64,000 nt of DNA, from assembly GCA_025055635.1 (NCBI GenBank), contig JANWWQ010000004.1, forward strand, positions 20,478 through 84,477, written 5' to 3'. This stretch comes from Flavobacteriales bacterium (GTDB lineage Bacteria; Bacteroidota; Bacteroidia; CAIKAF01). The translations under genes were made by a program, and so were the position numbers. This document shows positions 39,250 to 48,785 of the stretch, in pieces. The notes beneath the pieces are model-generated. The model worked only from the letters and a program-made list of their open reading frames with translations. It was not told the DNA's origin and searched no databases. The first letter of the stretch is position 1. Every line of letters starts with the position of its first letter.

Positions 39250-40068
39250 TTACACTCCCTGAATTCCAATTGTTTCCTTGATCAAAATGTAAACCCCCAT
39301 TACAAGCACAAACCATCCGAAGGCGGGCTTGAGTTTTTTACCGTCGATCCTTCGGCTTAAAAGGGCTCCAATAAAAATTCCAATTACTGAAAAAACGCTC
39401 ATGAGAATCAACAGCCTCCAATCCAGACTGGCAAAATTTCGCCCGCCCGTGAAGCCGATAAGCGACTTGGCCGCTATAATGAGAAGGGAGGTGCCCACAG
39501 CCTGCTTCATAGGAAGGCGGCTCAAAACCACTAAGGCGGGAATGATCAAAAAGCCGCCTCCCGCACCTACAAAACCGGTTAAAACTCCCACCACGGTTCC
39601 TTCCAAAAATATCAGGGGGTAATTAAACTTTTGGAAACTTTCGGAATTTTTTTCCTCGTGGGGCTTGTCTTTTTTTATCATGCTGTAGGATGAGGCTATC
39701 ATCAGGAGGGCAAAAACGGCCATCGTGAGGAGATCTTTAGTCATCACAAAACGACCCATTCTAAAAATTTCAGATGGCAAGGCTGGCATCAGCCATGCTT
39801 GAGTGGCATACACTGCTATGATAGAGGGAATCCCAAATACCACAGCGGTGCGCACGTTCACAAGACCTTGCCTGAAGTAAGGAACTGCGCCCAGCGCGGC
39901 CGTCAAACCTACAATAAAAAGAGAGTACCCCGTAGCTTCCACAGGTTTCACACCCATCAGATAAACCAACACCGGCATGGTAAGAATGCTCCCCCCTGCA
40001 CCGATCAGACCGAGTATGACTCCGATAAGTACCGAAGCAATGTAACCGAATATTTCCATAATTGGCAC
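39250..40068 (-). CDS. Sulfite exporter TauE/SafE family protein
   Basis: GVILGLIGAGGSILTMPVLVYLMGVKPVEATGYSLFIVG; GVLTGFVGAGGGFLIIPALVVLSRLPMKQAVGTSLLIIA. Confidence 0.92.
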   Translation of the reverse strand: MPIMEIFGYIASVLIGVILGLIGAGGSILTMPVLVYLMGVKPVEATGYSLFIVGLTAALGAVPYFRQGLVNVRTAVVFGIPSIIAVYATQAWLMPALPSEIFRMGRFVMTKDLLTMAVFALLMIASSYSMIKKDKPHEEKNSESFQKFNYPLIFLEGTVVGVLTGFVGAGGGFLIIPALVVLSRLPMKQAVGTSLLIIAAKSLIGFTGGRNFASLDWRLLILMSVFSVIGIFIGALLSRRIDGKKLKPAFGWFVLVMGVYILIKETIGIQGV

Positions 40069-40477
40069 GCAAAATTGATATTTCTGACACGGCCTGTTTG
40101 GTGATAAATGTTACAGAACCTTTTTATCAGCGGGTAGGCCCCTAAAAGACTTCGGAAAAAATCCTCCCTGAATGAGCCTTCTATGCAGCTTGGCAACAAT
40201 TTCTGGATGGTATGCGGGAATAATTATAAAAGCGTTGCTTTCTCTTACAACTAAATATTCAAAAATCTATTTTTATTAAAGATGAAATAAAACTCACAAA
40301 ACCCATGTCCGATGTATGCAGAGAAATTTGCCTTAATGCTAATTATTTTCAAGCTTAAATTATCTTACCTTTCGTCAAAAAGCAACTTTATGTTCCCAAT
40401 ATTATGTAGGGGCCAGGGAAATCTCGCATTTATGGAAACCCCCCTGAAAAAATTAGCCCTTCCAGCCAATTTTAATT

Positions 40478-40972
40478 TTAATAGCTAATAGCTAAGAAAA
40501 ACTCACCCTTTTTAATATTTCGAGTTTCCAGAGTACCGACTAGTCCGCGCAAGTAGGCTTCAAACTTTCCTTTCACAAATTTTTCGCCCATATTTATTTC
40601 CTCCACCACCACCTTGGCCTCCCCAATAAGATTGTTTAAGTAATGAGAGGAAAAGATGAAATTACCTTCCTTAAGCTCCATAATTACGCGGATCGGATAT
40701 TCCGGCGAATTCAATAATTCCCCGGATCCAAACCGACGGATTCGGACTGTGAGCATGCGAAAAATCTTGTCTTTAGGTCCGCTCTGCGCATTTATAGTTG
40801 CATCCGTGTCGTTTAGGATTGTAATTTTCCCGTTAAAGGCCAAAAGCACGGATTCCCCATTCACTTCCATGCGCAATTGGCCTTTTTGGAGGGGAGTTTG
40901 TTTTTTGCAGGAAAAGGCAAATAAAATTGAGCACGCTAGCCCAATCTGTAAAAGGCACTTCACAGATGACAA
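40478..40972 (-). CDS. Hypothetical lipoprotein
   Basis: MSSVKCLLQIGLACSILFAFSCKKQ lipobox. Confidence 0.55.
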   Translation of the reverse strand: MSSVKCLLQIGLACSILFAFSCKKQTPLQKGQLRMEVNGESVLLAFNGKITILNDTDATINAQSGPKDKIFRMLTVRIRRFGSGELLNSPEYPIRVIMELKEGNFIFSSHYLNNLIGEAKVVVEEINMGEKFVKGKFEAYLRGLVGTLETRNIKKGEFFLAISY

Positions 40973-40990
40973 AAGTAGGGGAAAATGAAT

Positions 40991-43900
40991 TTATTCACAA
41001 AGTGTTACAACACCATGCAACAGGCGCTCTTCCCCTCCCAGGGTGGTGATTCTGGCAATGTACACGTAGGCCCCGGAAGACGCTTTACCTCCCCATAGCG
41101 AGCTTCCATCCCATCCCTTAAACACATCATCCCAGAAATAAATTTCATTTCCCCATCGGTTAAATATAAAACACTGGAAAGTTTTTATTCCGGTAGCCAC
41201 TATTTTAAATTCATCGTTTATACCATCGCCGTTGGGCGTGAATACGTTGGGAATAAACACTTCCACTTGGTCGTCCACTATTACTTTCAGTGTGGCCGTG
41301 TCGCTACAACCCAGATCATCGCTCACCACCAGCGTCACATCAAAGGTGCCGGGGGAATAGAAAGTATGATTGAAGGAAGGCACCGAATAAGCTGTGCCAC
41401 CTACATCCCACTGAAGGCTTGTGGCACCTGAGGAAGTGCTGGAAAACAGCACGTTTAAGGGCGCGTTACCCATGGGAGGATCGGCTGTAAAGGAGGCCAC
41501 GGGCCCGCTGAAGATCACCTGGACTGAATCCGAGTCGGTTCCACACTGATTGCTCACGGTAGCCACGTAGGTACCGGGGGAAGTCACTGAGAGGGAAAAG
41601 CCGCTTTGGCTTGAGTTCCAAACGGGTATTAGGTTAGATGTGGCCTCCAAAATCACCCCAGAGCCGCTGCATACCACAAGGGGACTATTTTGAACGATAT
41701 CCACCTGAGGCGTCGGGATCTCGTTGATGACGATGGTGGAGGTTGCTGTGCCACAGGCGTTGGAGGCCGAAGCCGTGAGCGTGCCACCGGTAGCCACAGT
41801 TACCTGAGACCCAGTAGCGCCATTACTCCAAGTAATGGGCTCATTGGCAGTGGCTTCAATGGTCACTTGCGCCCCCTGGCACAGAGCGACTGGTCCTTGG
41901 GTGATAATATCAACCTCGGGAAGCGATATAAGTGTAAGATTTATAGATGTTTGAGCACTGCCGCAGGGGTTGGTAGCCGTAAGCGTGTAATTTCCACCCG
42001 TGGACACATAGATCGTAGGGGTGTTTTCTCCTGTGCTCCACAAATAAGTGTCTCCTCCAGAGGCTGTGAGCATTAAGCTATCTCCTTCGCAAAAGGACGT
42101 TGACCCGGCGGGAGTAATAAGAGGCGAGGGAGAGTTCATTGAATTAATAGTAACAGTTTCATTGTCAGAACCACAGATGTTGGATACCGTAACAGTATAC
42201 GTACCCCCTGAGCTTACGGTAATAGAGGGGGTGGTCGCTCCGGTATTCCAGAGATAAGAATCACCGCCGGAGGCCGTAAGGGTGAGGGTGGACCCGCTAC
42301 ACAGTGTGTTGTTTCCGGTTGAGCTCACCACAGAAGCCGACGGCATGCTTCCAGAAGAAATGGTAATCTGATCAGTGGAAGAGCCACAGGCATTATTCAC
42401 AGTAAGGGTCACAGTTACCGGTGCGGAGGATACTGTGGTTTGAATGCCAGTCACTCCCGTACTCCATTGATCAGTAGTTGAACCATTTACAGAGGTCAGG
42501 GTGATGGTCTCCCCTGGACACAGGACGGTATCACCCTGAACGGCAATTTGAGCCACAGGGGATTGCCCTGCTGTCACCGTAATTAAAACAGTATCAGTGC
42601 CACAAGCATTGCTACCTGAAACCCAGTATGTCCCGGGTTGAGTGAAACTTACCGAACTGTTGGTACTCCCAGTAGACCACACGTAATTCTGAGCACCAGA
42701 TGCCGTCACGGTTTGAGCTAAACCATTGCAAATCAGGATATTATCTGATGGCGCCACTGCCACGGAAGGTTCTGTGGAAACGGTCACTATCAACGTATCG
42801 CTATCTGTACCGCAGCCGTTGCTCACAGTGGCCACGTAGGTCCCTCCCTGAGTCACCTGAATAGCACTTCCCGATTGGCCGGTGGACCACTGAGGAGTTC
42901 CCGTATTGAAGGTGGCAGAAATGGTAAGTGTATTTCCCTGGCAAATTGAATAATTACCTGAAGGGGAAAGGGACACGTCAGGGAAAGGAATGGCAATCAC
43001 TTCCACCGTGTCGCTGTAAGAGTAGCAGGCATCAGAAGAACTTACAACGTAGGTACCTGCTGCATTCACAGAGATTTGAGCTGTGTTTTGCCCCGAACTC
43101 CAGGCATAGGTACCGGCTCCTCCGGAAGCCGTCAGCGTTACGGATTGCCCCTGACACATGTTCACCGGACCCGATGGAGTAATGGTGAGAGGTTGTTGCA
43201 CTGGTACGTCCACTGTGATGGATTGAGTTAAAGTATTTCCGCACAGATCTGTAGCTGTCACGTTCAAGGTGAATCCCCCAGCATCAGCCGGGGAAACCTG
43301 ATAGGTAGGATTCAATAATCCCGCACCAAATATGGTTCCGTTGCCTCCGGACCACTGGATAGAATACACCTGCCCTGTGGCAGAAGCACTGAGCTGCAAT
43401 AACTGACCCGGACACGCTGTGGTCGGGGGATTGTTGATGGAGAGTGTGAAAGGCACGAACTGGGGATTACAACCAGGATTTATATAGGTAGGAGTTCCAT
43501 TCGGAGAAAATAAGACGGTGGCGCCATTTTGAAGTGCCGATCCACCCCCGTAACCACCGTTGATATTAACAAGATTTATTTTATTGTAGGTAACAGTATC
43601 CGAGCAAGGCGATGGATTGGAAAAAGTTATAATGGTGGTACGCAATCCCGGATTTCCATCATAGTTGGCAAAATGACCTGAAGTAGCGCCAGGACACTGA
43701 AACAGAGCGATTACAGTGTCTGTGAGATTAGGGAAAGTATGGGCACTTTGGGTAATATTTGTGCTGGTGAACAAAAATACCCTTTTGTTTGCAGGCAACA
43801 CGCCATTAACTGGCTCCAAAAAGTATCCGCAACTTTGGATAGTGGAATTAAACCAGGCCACGTTGTTGGCCGTTATAGCATTCTGGCAGATCCCTAAAAA

Positions 43901-44116
43901 GGGGTTGTTGGGCCAATCCACGAACATATCGTTCACATTTAGCGGAGTATTGCCCACACGGAAAATGAGCATTTCGTTGTTGGACTCAGGCGAACCACAG
44001 GCATCCACCAGAATACTCTCAATCTCAAAGCATTGGGAAAACAAGCTAGAATTTAGAAAAATAAGTGAAAAAAGGGTGGAAAAAATAGATTTAGCGCTCT
44101 CCCGTTTCATACCCAC
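40991..44116 (-). CDS. Large secreted protein: eight Ig-like repeats, PKD domain and gliding-motility-type (CHU_C) C-terminal domain
   Basis: Repeats such as LCSGSTLTLTASGGDSYLWNTGATTPSITVSSGGTYTVTVSNICGSDNETV; C-terminal VFIPNVFTPNGDGINDEFKIVATGIKTFQCFIFNRWGNEIYFWDDVFKGWDG. Confidence 0.9.
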   Translation of the reverse strand: MGMKRESAKSIFSTLFSLIFLNSSLFSQCFEIESILVDACGSPESNNEMLIFRVGNTPLNVNDMFVDWPNNPFLGICQNAITANNVAWFNSTIQSCGYFLEPVNGVLPANKRVFLFTSTNITQSAHTFPNLTDTVIALFQCPGATSGHFANYDGNPGLRTTIITFSNPSPCSDTVTYNKINLVNINGGYGGGSALQNGATVLFSPNGTPTYINPGCNPQFVPFTLSINNPPTTACPGQLLQLSASATGQVYSIQWSGGNGTIFGAGLLNPTYQVSPADAGGFTLNVTATDLCGNTLTQSITVDVPVQQPLTITPSGPVNMCQGQSVTLTASGGAGTYAWSSGQNTAQISVNAAGTYVVSSSDACYSYSDTVEVIAIPFPDVSLSPSGNYSICQGNTLTISATFNTGTPQWSTGQSGSAIQVTQGGTYVATVSNGCGTDSDTLIVTVSTEPSVAVAPSDNILICNGLAQTVTASGAQNYVWSTGSTNSSVSFTQPGTYWVSGSNACGTDTVLITVTAGQSPVAQIAVQGDTVLCPGETITLTSVNGSTTDQWSTGVTGIQTTVSSAPVTVTLTVNNACGSSTDQITISSGSMPSASVVSSTGNNTLCSGSTLTLTASGGDSYLWNTGATTPSITVSSGGTYTVTVSNICGSDNETVTINSMNSPSPLITPAGSTSFCEGDSLMLTASGGDTYLWSTGENTPTIYVSTGGNYTLTATNPCGSAQTSINLTLISLPEVDIITQGPVALCQGAQVTIEATANEPITWSNGATGSQVTVATGGTLTASASNACGTATSTIVINEIPTPQVDIVQNSPLVVCSGSGVILEATSNLIPVWNSSQSGFSLSVTSPGTYVATVSNQCGTDSDSVQVIFSGPVASFTADPPMGNAPLNVLFSSTSSGATSLQWDVGGTAYSVPSFNHTFYSPGTFDVTLVVSDDLGCSDTATLKVIVDDQVEVFIPNVFTPNGDGINDEFKIVATGIKTFQCFIFNRWGNEIYFWDDVFKGWDGSSLWGGKASSGAYVYIARITTLGGEERLLHGVVTLCE

Positions 44117-44201
44117 AAAAAAACTTCCTCTTCTGAAAGCAAATGTTGATTGTTTGTTAAGCTATAATTAAGGGAATTAACAACTGAGTTTTCAAGATCG
44201 C

Positions 44202-45194
44202 ATGTATACCTCCTTACCGTCCATTGTATTTTTTGGAACTCCCGACTTCGCATCAGCCGCTTTGGAGTATTTATTTTTTAAAAATGTTCCTATTGTAGGG
44301 GTGGTAACTACTCCAGATAAACCTGCCGGGAGAGGGTTAAACCTAAAAGCTTCGCCAGTGAAGCAGAAAGCCCTTGAATTGAACTTGCCGATTGTGCAGC
44401 CCCAATCCCTTAAAGATCCTGCTTTCATTGCATCTTTAATTGCTATGAATGCGGAAGCATTCGTGGTAGTGGCTTTTCGTAAGTTACCAGCTGAAGTTTG
44501 GCAAATTCCTCCTAAAGGCGCCATTAACTTGCACGCTTCACTTTTGCCTCAGTACCGCGGAGCAGCGCCTATTAATCATGCGATTATACAAGGGGAAACA
44601 ATCACGGGTCTCACCACATTTTTTATCAATGACCGCATTGATGAAGGACATATTATTTTGCAAAAGGTAATACCAATCGGCCCGGATGACACGGCCGGGG
44701 ACCTTTATGAAAAGATGAAAGCCGAGGGTCCTCCCCTGTTGCTTCAGACCCTAGAGTGGATTCAGAAATTCGGCCCTAAATATGCCCGTCCCCAACCTTC
44801 TGATTCAGCACCCCTGAAAACGGCTCCTCGCCTTACTAGGGAGAATACCCGAATTCACTGGGAATGGCCAGCAGCCCACATCCGCAACTTTGTCCGCGGA
44901 TTAGCACCTCAACCGGGGGCTTGGTGTAGTGTGCCTCGTGAAGGCAAGCCTCCCGATACATGGAAAATCTTTCAATGCCGAGCTGAAGAAGATGGATCGG
45001 GGGGGGCGCCGTCCTCCTATACCCCTGGACAGCTCGTGGCTTTCGGTCATACACTCAAGATCCGTTGTTACGATGGCTGGATTGTGCCTCTTGTCATTCA
45101 ACAAGCTGGTCGTAAGCCACAGCAGAATGAAACTTTTCTGCGAGGCATTCACAATCAGGGTTTCCCAATTTTAAAGAAAAGCGAACCAACCTAA
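44202..45194 (+). CDS. fmt: Methionyl-tRNA formyltransferase
   Basis: IVFFGTPDFASAALEYL; VVTTPDKPAGRGLNLKASPVKQKALEL; GAINLHASLLPQYRGAAPINHAIIQGE. Confidence 0.96.
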   Translation: MYTSLPSIVFFGTPDFASAALEYLFFKNVPIVGVVTTPDKPAGRGLNLKASPVKQKALELNLPIVQPQSLKDPAFIASLIAMNAEAFVVVAFRKLPAEVWQIPPKGAINLHASLLPQYRGAAPINHAIIQGETITGLTTFFINDRIDEGHIILQKVIPIGPDDTAGDLYEKMKAEGPPLLLQTLEWIQKFGPKYARPQPSDSAPLKTAPRLTRENTRIHWEWPAAHIRNFVRGLAPQPGAWCSVPREGKPPDTWKIFQCRAEEDGSGGAPSSYTPGQLVAFGHTLKIRCYDGWIVPLVIQQAGRKPQQNETFLRGIHNQGFPILKKSEPT

Positions 45195-47155
45195 ACGCCT
45201 TCACCCGAAAGGTCAGAATCAACAGATACCTTGTCCAGAACAGAAAATTTAGAATTATTACTAATGTACTCAGGAACAAGTTCTTTCATCACAGCCACCA
45301 TGCCAAGTTCATCGTGGAGGGCAAAACATTTCTGCAACTCTTTCAACTTTGCTTCCACAAATTCCAATTCAAATTCAGCCACTTTTGCTTTGAGAATTTT
45401 CTCATGGTGAGTAGGTATTGTTTTTTCTGAATCATTAAGCAATTCCTCAGTGAGCTTTTCACCCGGCCTGAGCCCAGTGAACACGATCTCTATGTCTTCA
45501 TAAGGCCTTTTTCCCGCCAGACGGATCATTTTTTCAGCCAAATCCAAAATACGAATCCGTTCACCCATGTCAAAGAGGAAAATTTCTCCGCCATTTCCTG
45601 TTACGCCCGCCTCCAGGACGAGGCGACAGGCTTCCTGGATGGTCATAAAGTACCGGGTTACTTCTGGATGTGTCACTGTTACGGGGCCTCCGCTTTCTAT
45701 TTGTTTTTTAAATCGAGGTATTACAGAGCCGTTAGATCCCAGCACATTTCCAAAACGTGTAGTGACAAAGCGAGTACCCCCAGATACTGCCGTGTGGCAG
45801 CGGTCCAATGCCTGCGTATAAATCTCGGCCACGCGCTTACTGGCTCCCATCACATTGGTGGGGTTGACGGCCTTGTCGGTGGAAATCATCACAAATTTTT
45901 TAACTCCGTGCGTCACGGACAGGTCGGCCAAGATTTTTGTGCCAAATACATTCACACGCACAGCCTCCCTCGGATTGAGCTCCATGATGGGCACGTGTTT
46001 ATAGGCAGCGGCATGAAAAACGATTTCCGGCCGATATCGTCGGAAAATGTAATCCATGCGGCATTCATCGGTGATATCGGCCACCAAAGCTTTAGCATAG
46101 GTTATTTTATGTTGTTCCTGAAGTTCTAAATGAAATTCCACAAGGGGCGTTTCGGCATTGTCCACTAATAATAGTTCCGCTGGTTCAAAGCCTGCCACTT
46201 GCCGCGCCAGTTCGCTTCCGATGGAACCGGCAGCACCTGTTATCAATACCCGTTTTCTATGTAATTGGTCAGAAATGGCTTTTGTATCAATGTGGATGGG
46301 GTCTCTCCCCAGAAGGTCTTCCAACCGAACATCCTTCAATCTATGAACATTCAATTCGGAGTTGATCCAAGTTCTTACGGGGGGTACCTGCAGCACTTTG
46401 AGGTTTAGAGATAAACATTGTTCTATAAATTCCTTTTTTCGTTTATCGGAGAGCGATTGGATAGAAATAATCACCTGGCGAACATTGTGACTTTTCACCA
46501 GTTTTTCCAGACAATTTCTCGCCGCACAGATAGGCACTCCATCCAAGCGTTTATTATGGAGGCCAGGATTATCATCCAGGAAAGCCACAATGCGGTATCG
46601 TGTCTGGGGATCTTTGTCAATGGCCCGTTTGGTAATGTAACCGGCTTGTCCAGCTCCGAAAATCACAGTGGGAACTTTCAGTCCAAAGCCAGCTTCCGTA
46701 AAATCCAATATCAGGCGTATGAAAATTCTGTACCCGATGAGAACAAATGTGCTCGCCAGAAAATCAAAAAGGTACACTGTGTTGGGAGCTTTGAAACCCA
46801 ATATGGATTTAAGCAATGTCAAATTAAGCAAAATGAGCAACAGCATGGCCGAAAAATTGGCCAACAGGATCCGGAAGGCATCCTTCTCCCCGGCAAAGCG
46901 TACCACCCCATTGTAAGTTTTAAAAAAGTAAAAGAAAAGGGCCTTCACAATTACCGTGAGACCCAAAAGAGCAGGCAACTGATCGGTGAGGCTTCCGCGA
47001 CGCAAAAACTGCCAAAAGAGGAAGTAGCAAACAAAATAGCTGAATCCTGAGAGCAGAATATCAGCCCAAAGTACCGTTAAGCGGGAGGTATACTTCTTGG
47101 TTAGGAATTTTTTGAGGGAGTTCCCAAAGCTTAAAGTCAGCCGTTTCATTTTCAT
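45191..47155 (-). CDS. Membrane nucleoside-diphosphate-sugar 4,6-dehydratase (CapD/PglF/WbpM-like)
   Basis: N-terminal TM helices; KRVLITGAAGSIGSELARQVAGF; KKFVMISTDKAVNPTNVMGASKRVAEIY; VFTGLRPGEKLTEELL. Confidence 0.92.
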   Translation of the reverse strand: MKMKRLTLSFGNSLKKFLTKKYTSRLTVLWADILLSGFSYFVCYFLFWQFLRRGSLTDQLPALLGLTVIVKALFFYFFKTYNGVVRFAGEKDAFRILLANFSAMLLLILLNLTLLKSILGFKAPNTVYLFDFLASTFVLIGYRIFIRLILDFTEAGFGLKVPTVIFGAGQAGYITKRAIDKDPQTRYRIVAFLDDNPGLHNKRLDGVPICAARNCLEKLVKSHNVRQVIISIQSLSDKRKKEFIEQCLSLNLKVLQVPPVRTWINSELNVHRLKDVRLEDLLGRDPIHIDTKAISDQLHRKRVLITGAAGSIGSELARQVAGFEPAELLLVDNAETPLVEFHLELQEQHKITYAKALVADITDECRMDYIFRRYRPEIVFHAAAYKHVPIMELNPREAVRVNVFGTKILADLSVTHGVKKFVMISTDKAVNPTNVMGASKRVAEIYTQALDRCHTAVSGGTRFVTTRFGNVLGSNGSVIPRFKKQIESGGPVTVTHPEVTRYFMTIQEACRLVLEAGVTGNGGEIFLFDMGERIRILDLAEKMIRLAGKRPYEDIEIVFTGLRPGEKLTEELLNDSEKTIPTHHEKILKAKVAEFELEFVEAKLKELQKCFALHDELGMVAVMKELVPEYISNNSKFSVLDKVSVDSDLSGEGV

Positions 47156-48354
47156 GCATTCCGAGATTTGTGAACAACTTGTCCAAGTGTCTCTTCAATC
47201 CTTTCCCATTCTTCTTCAGTTAGTCCGGAACCTGAAGGAAGGCACAAGCCGTCGCGGAAAAGCCTTTCGCTCACACTCCCGCCGTAACGAGGGGCATCAC
47301 GAAATACCGGTTGCAGGTGCATAGGCTTCCATAAGGGCCTGCATTCAATGTTCTCAGCTTCCATAGCCAACCGAAGCATTTCACGGTCAAAACCACAGCA
47401 GCCCGCATCTACCAAAATACAAGTAAGCCAGCGGTTACTGAAATTGCCCTCCACCTCTGGCTGGAATTTCACCCCCTCCACATCCTCAAAAAATCTCCGA
47501 TAGCGCTCAAAATGTGCCCGACGAGCTCTTATTTTGTCCTCCAGCGTTTCCAATTGCCCCCGACCAATTGCCGCCAGTACATTGCTCATGCGGTAATTGT
47601 AACCAATATGGGAATGTTCGTAATGCGGCGCTGGATCTCGGGCCTGCGTTGCCAGGAAACGGGCTTTCTGTATGGCGGCTTCATCCTCACTCAACAAGGC
47701 ACCCCCGCCTGAAGTGGTAATAATTTTATTTCCATTAAACGATAGTACCCCGAAGCGCCCCTGCGTGCCACAGGCTTTCCCATGACGCCGGCTTCCTAAC
47801 GCCTCGGCTGCATCCTCTATGAGGGGAATGTCGTATTTTCTACAAACGTTCAGAATATCCTCGGTCTTAGCAGGCATACCATATAAATGAACAGCCACAA
47901 CAGCTTTGACCTGCCTTCCGCGAGAAAGTCTATCCTTAATAGCTTCTTCCAATAAGTGGGGGCACATATTCCATGTATCAGGTTCGCTGTCCACAAAGAC
48001 CGGCGTAGCTCCCTGATACACAATAGGGTTGGCCGATGCCGCAAAAGTGAAAGATTGACAGATTACTTCATGGCCTCTTTCCACTCCACACAAAATGAGA
48101 GCCAGGTGCAAGGCCGCGGTTCCTGACGATAAGGCAGCAGCGTATCCCGCCCCTGTATAGGTACATAACTCCCGTTCAAATGCGTCCACATGGGGGCCGA
48201 GTGGGGCCACCCAGTTGCTCGCGAAAGCCTCTTCCACCAGCTCTTTCTCCCGTCCTGATAAGTGGGGAGGTGAAAGCCAAATTCTGGCTTTCAATTCTGT
48301 GCGACGTTTTTCTTTAGTTACAGCTGACTCCGACACTTTAGAAATATCAGACAA
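47152..48354 (-). CDS. DegT/DnrJ/EryC1/StrS (PglE-like) sugar aminotransferase
   Basis: GYAAALSSGTAALHLALILCGVERGHEVICQSFTFAASANPIVYQGATPVFVDSEPDTWNM; VLSFNGNKIITTSGGGALL. Confidence 0.93.
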   Translation of the reverse strand: MSDISKVSESAVTKEKRRTELKARIWLSPPHLSGREKELVEEAFASNWVAPLGPHVDAFERELCTYTGAGYAAALSSGTAALHLALILCGVERGHEVICQSFTFAASANPIVYQGATPVFVDSEPDTWNMCPHLLEEAIKDRLSRGRQVKAVVAVHLYGMPAKTEDILNVCRKYDIPLIEDAAEALGSRRHGKACGTQGRFGVLSFNGNKIITTSGGGALLSEDEAAIQKARFLATQARDPAPHYEHSHIGYNYRMSNVLAAIGRGQLETLEDKIRARRAHFERYRRFFEDVEGVKFQPEVEGNFSNRWLTCILVDAGCCGFDREMLRLAMEAENIECRPLWKPMHLQPVFRDAPRYGGSVSERLFRDGLCLPSGSGLTEEEWERIEETLGQVVHKSRNA

Positions 48355-48487
48355 TCATTTGGCCAAAAGTTGCCTGCAAATTTCCTATATTAGTTGGTTT
48401 CAAATCAATTTTATTTTTTGAAAAGCCTGCAATAAAATTCACCTACATTTTTATTTATTTTTTGGGTGTGCACAATCAACTGGAAGC

Positions 48488-48605
48488 CCAATTGTGACCG
48501 ACCACCTTATGAATTCTTGACCACCCATATCACCCGTCTGCGGTGGCTAAGTGGGACAGTTCGGAGCGCTCGTTTCGCTGAAAAAGCCTTTGGGTCAAAT
48601 CTGCA
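48488..48605. mobile_element. Possible vestigial IS end (IS21-like)
   Basis: Non-coding TGACCGACCACC...TTGACCACCCATATCACC and TGGGTCAAAT motifs resembling IS21-type internal end repeats. No transposase ORF. Confidence 0.25.
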
Positions 48606-48785
48606 AGGCTGAGCTAACATGTGGCTGCGCTTCGGACTAACTCAGAAAGATAACTTCTCGTTCAAGTGGATGCCCCTATCTCTATACCCATATGGCTTCT
48701 CAATTTTTTTAAAAAACCTTTTTATAAAGGATTTGGCAATAAATTTGCAATAAACTATAGGCGTTTTTTCGTTCATTGACACTAT

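Noticed and set aside
40102-40129. Interpretation of the tauE upstream inverted repeat as an FNR/CRP box
   Set aside because: FNR sites are TTGAT-N4-ATCAA; spacing (14 nt) and arms here do not match.
46418-47050. Plus-strand 210-aa ORF
   Set aside because: Antisense to the nucleotide-sugar dehydratase gene; no recognisable domain.
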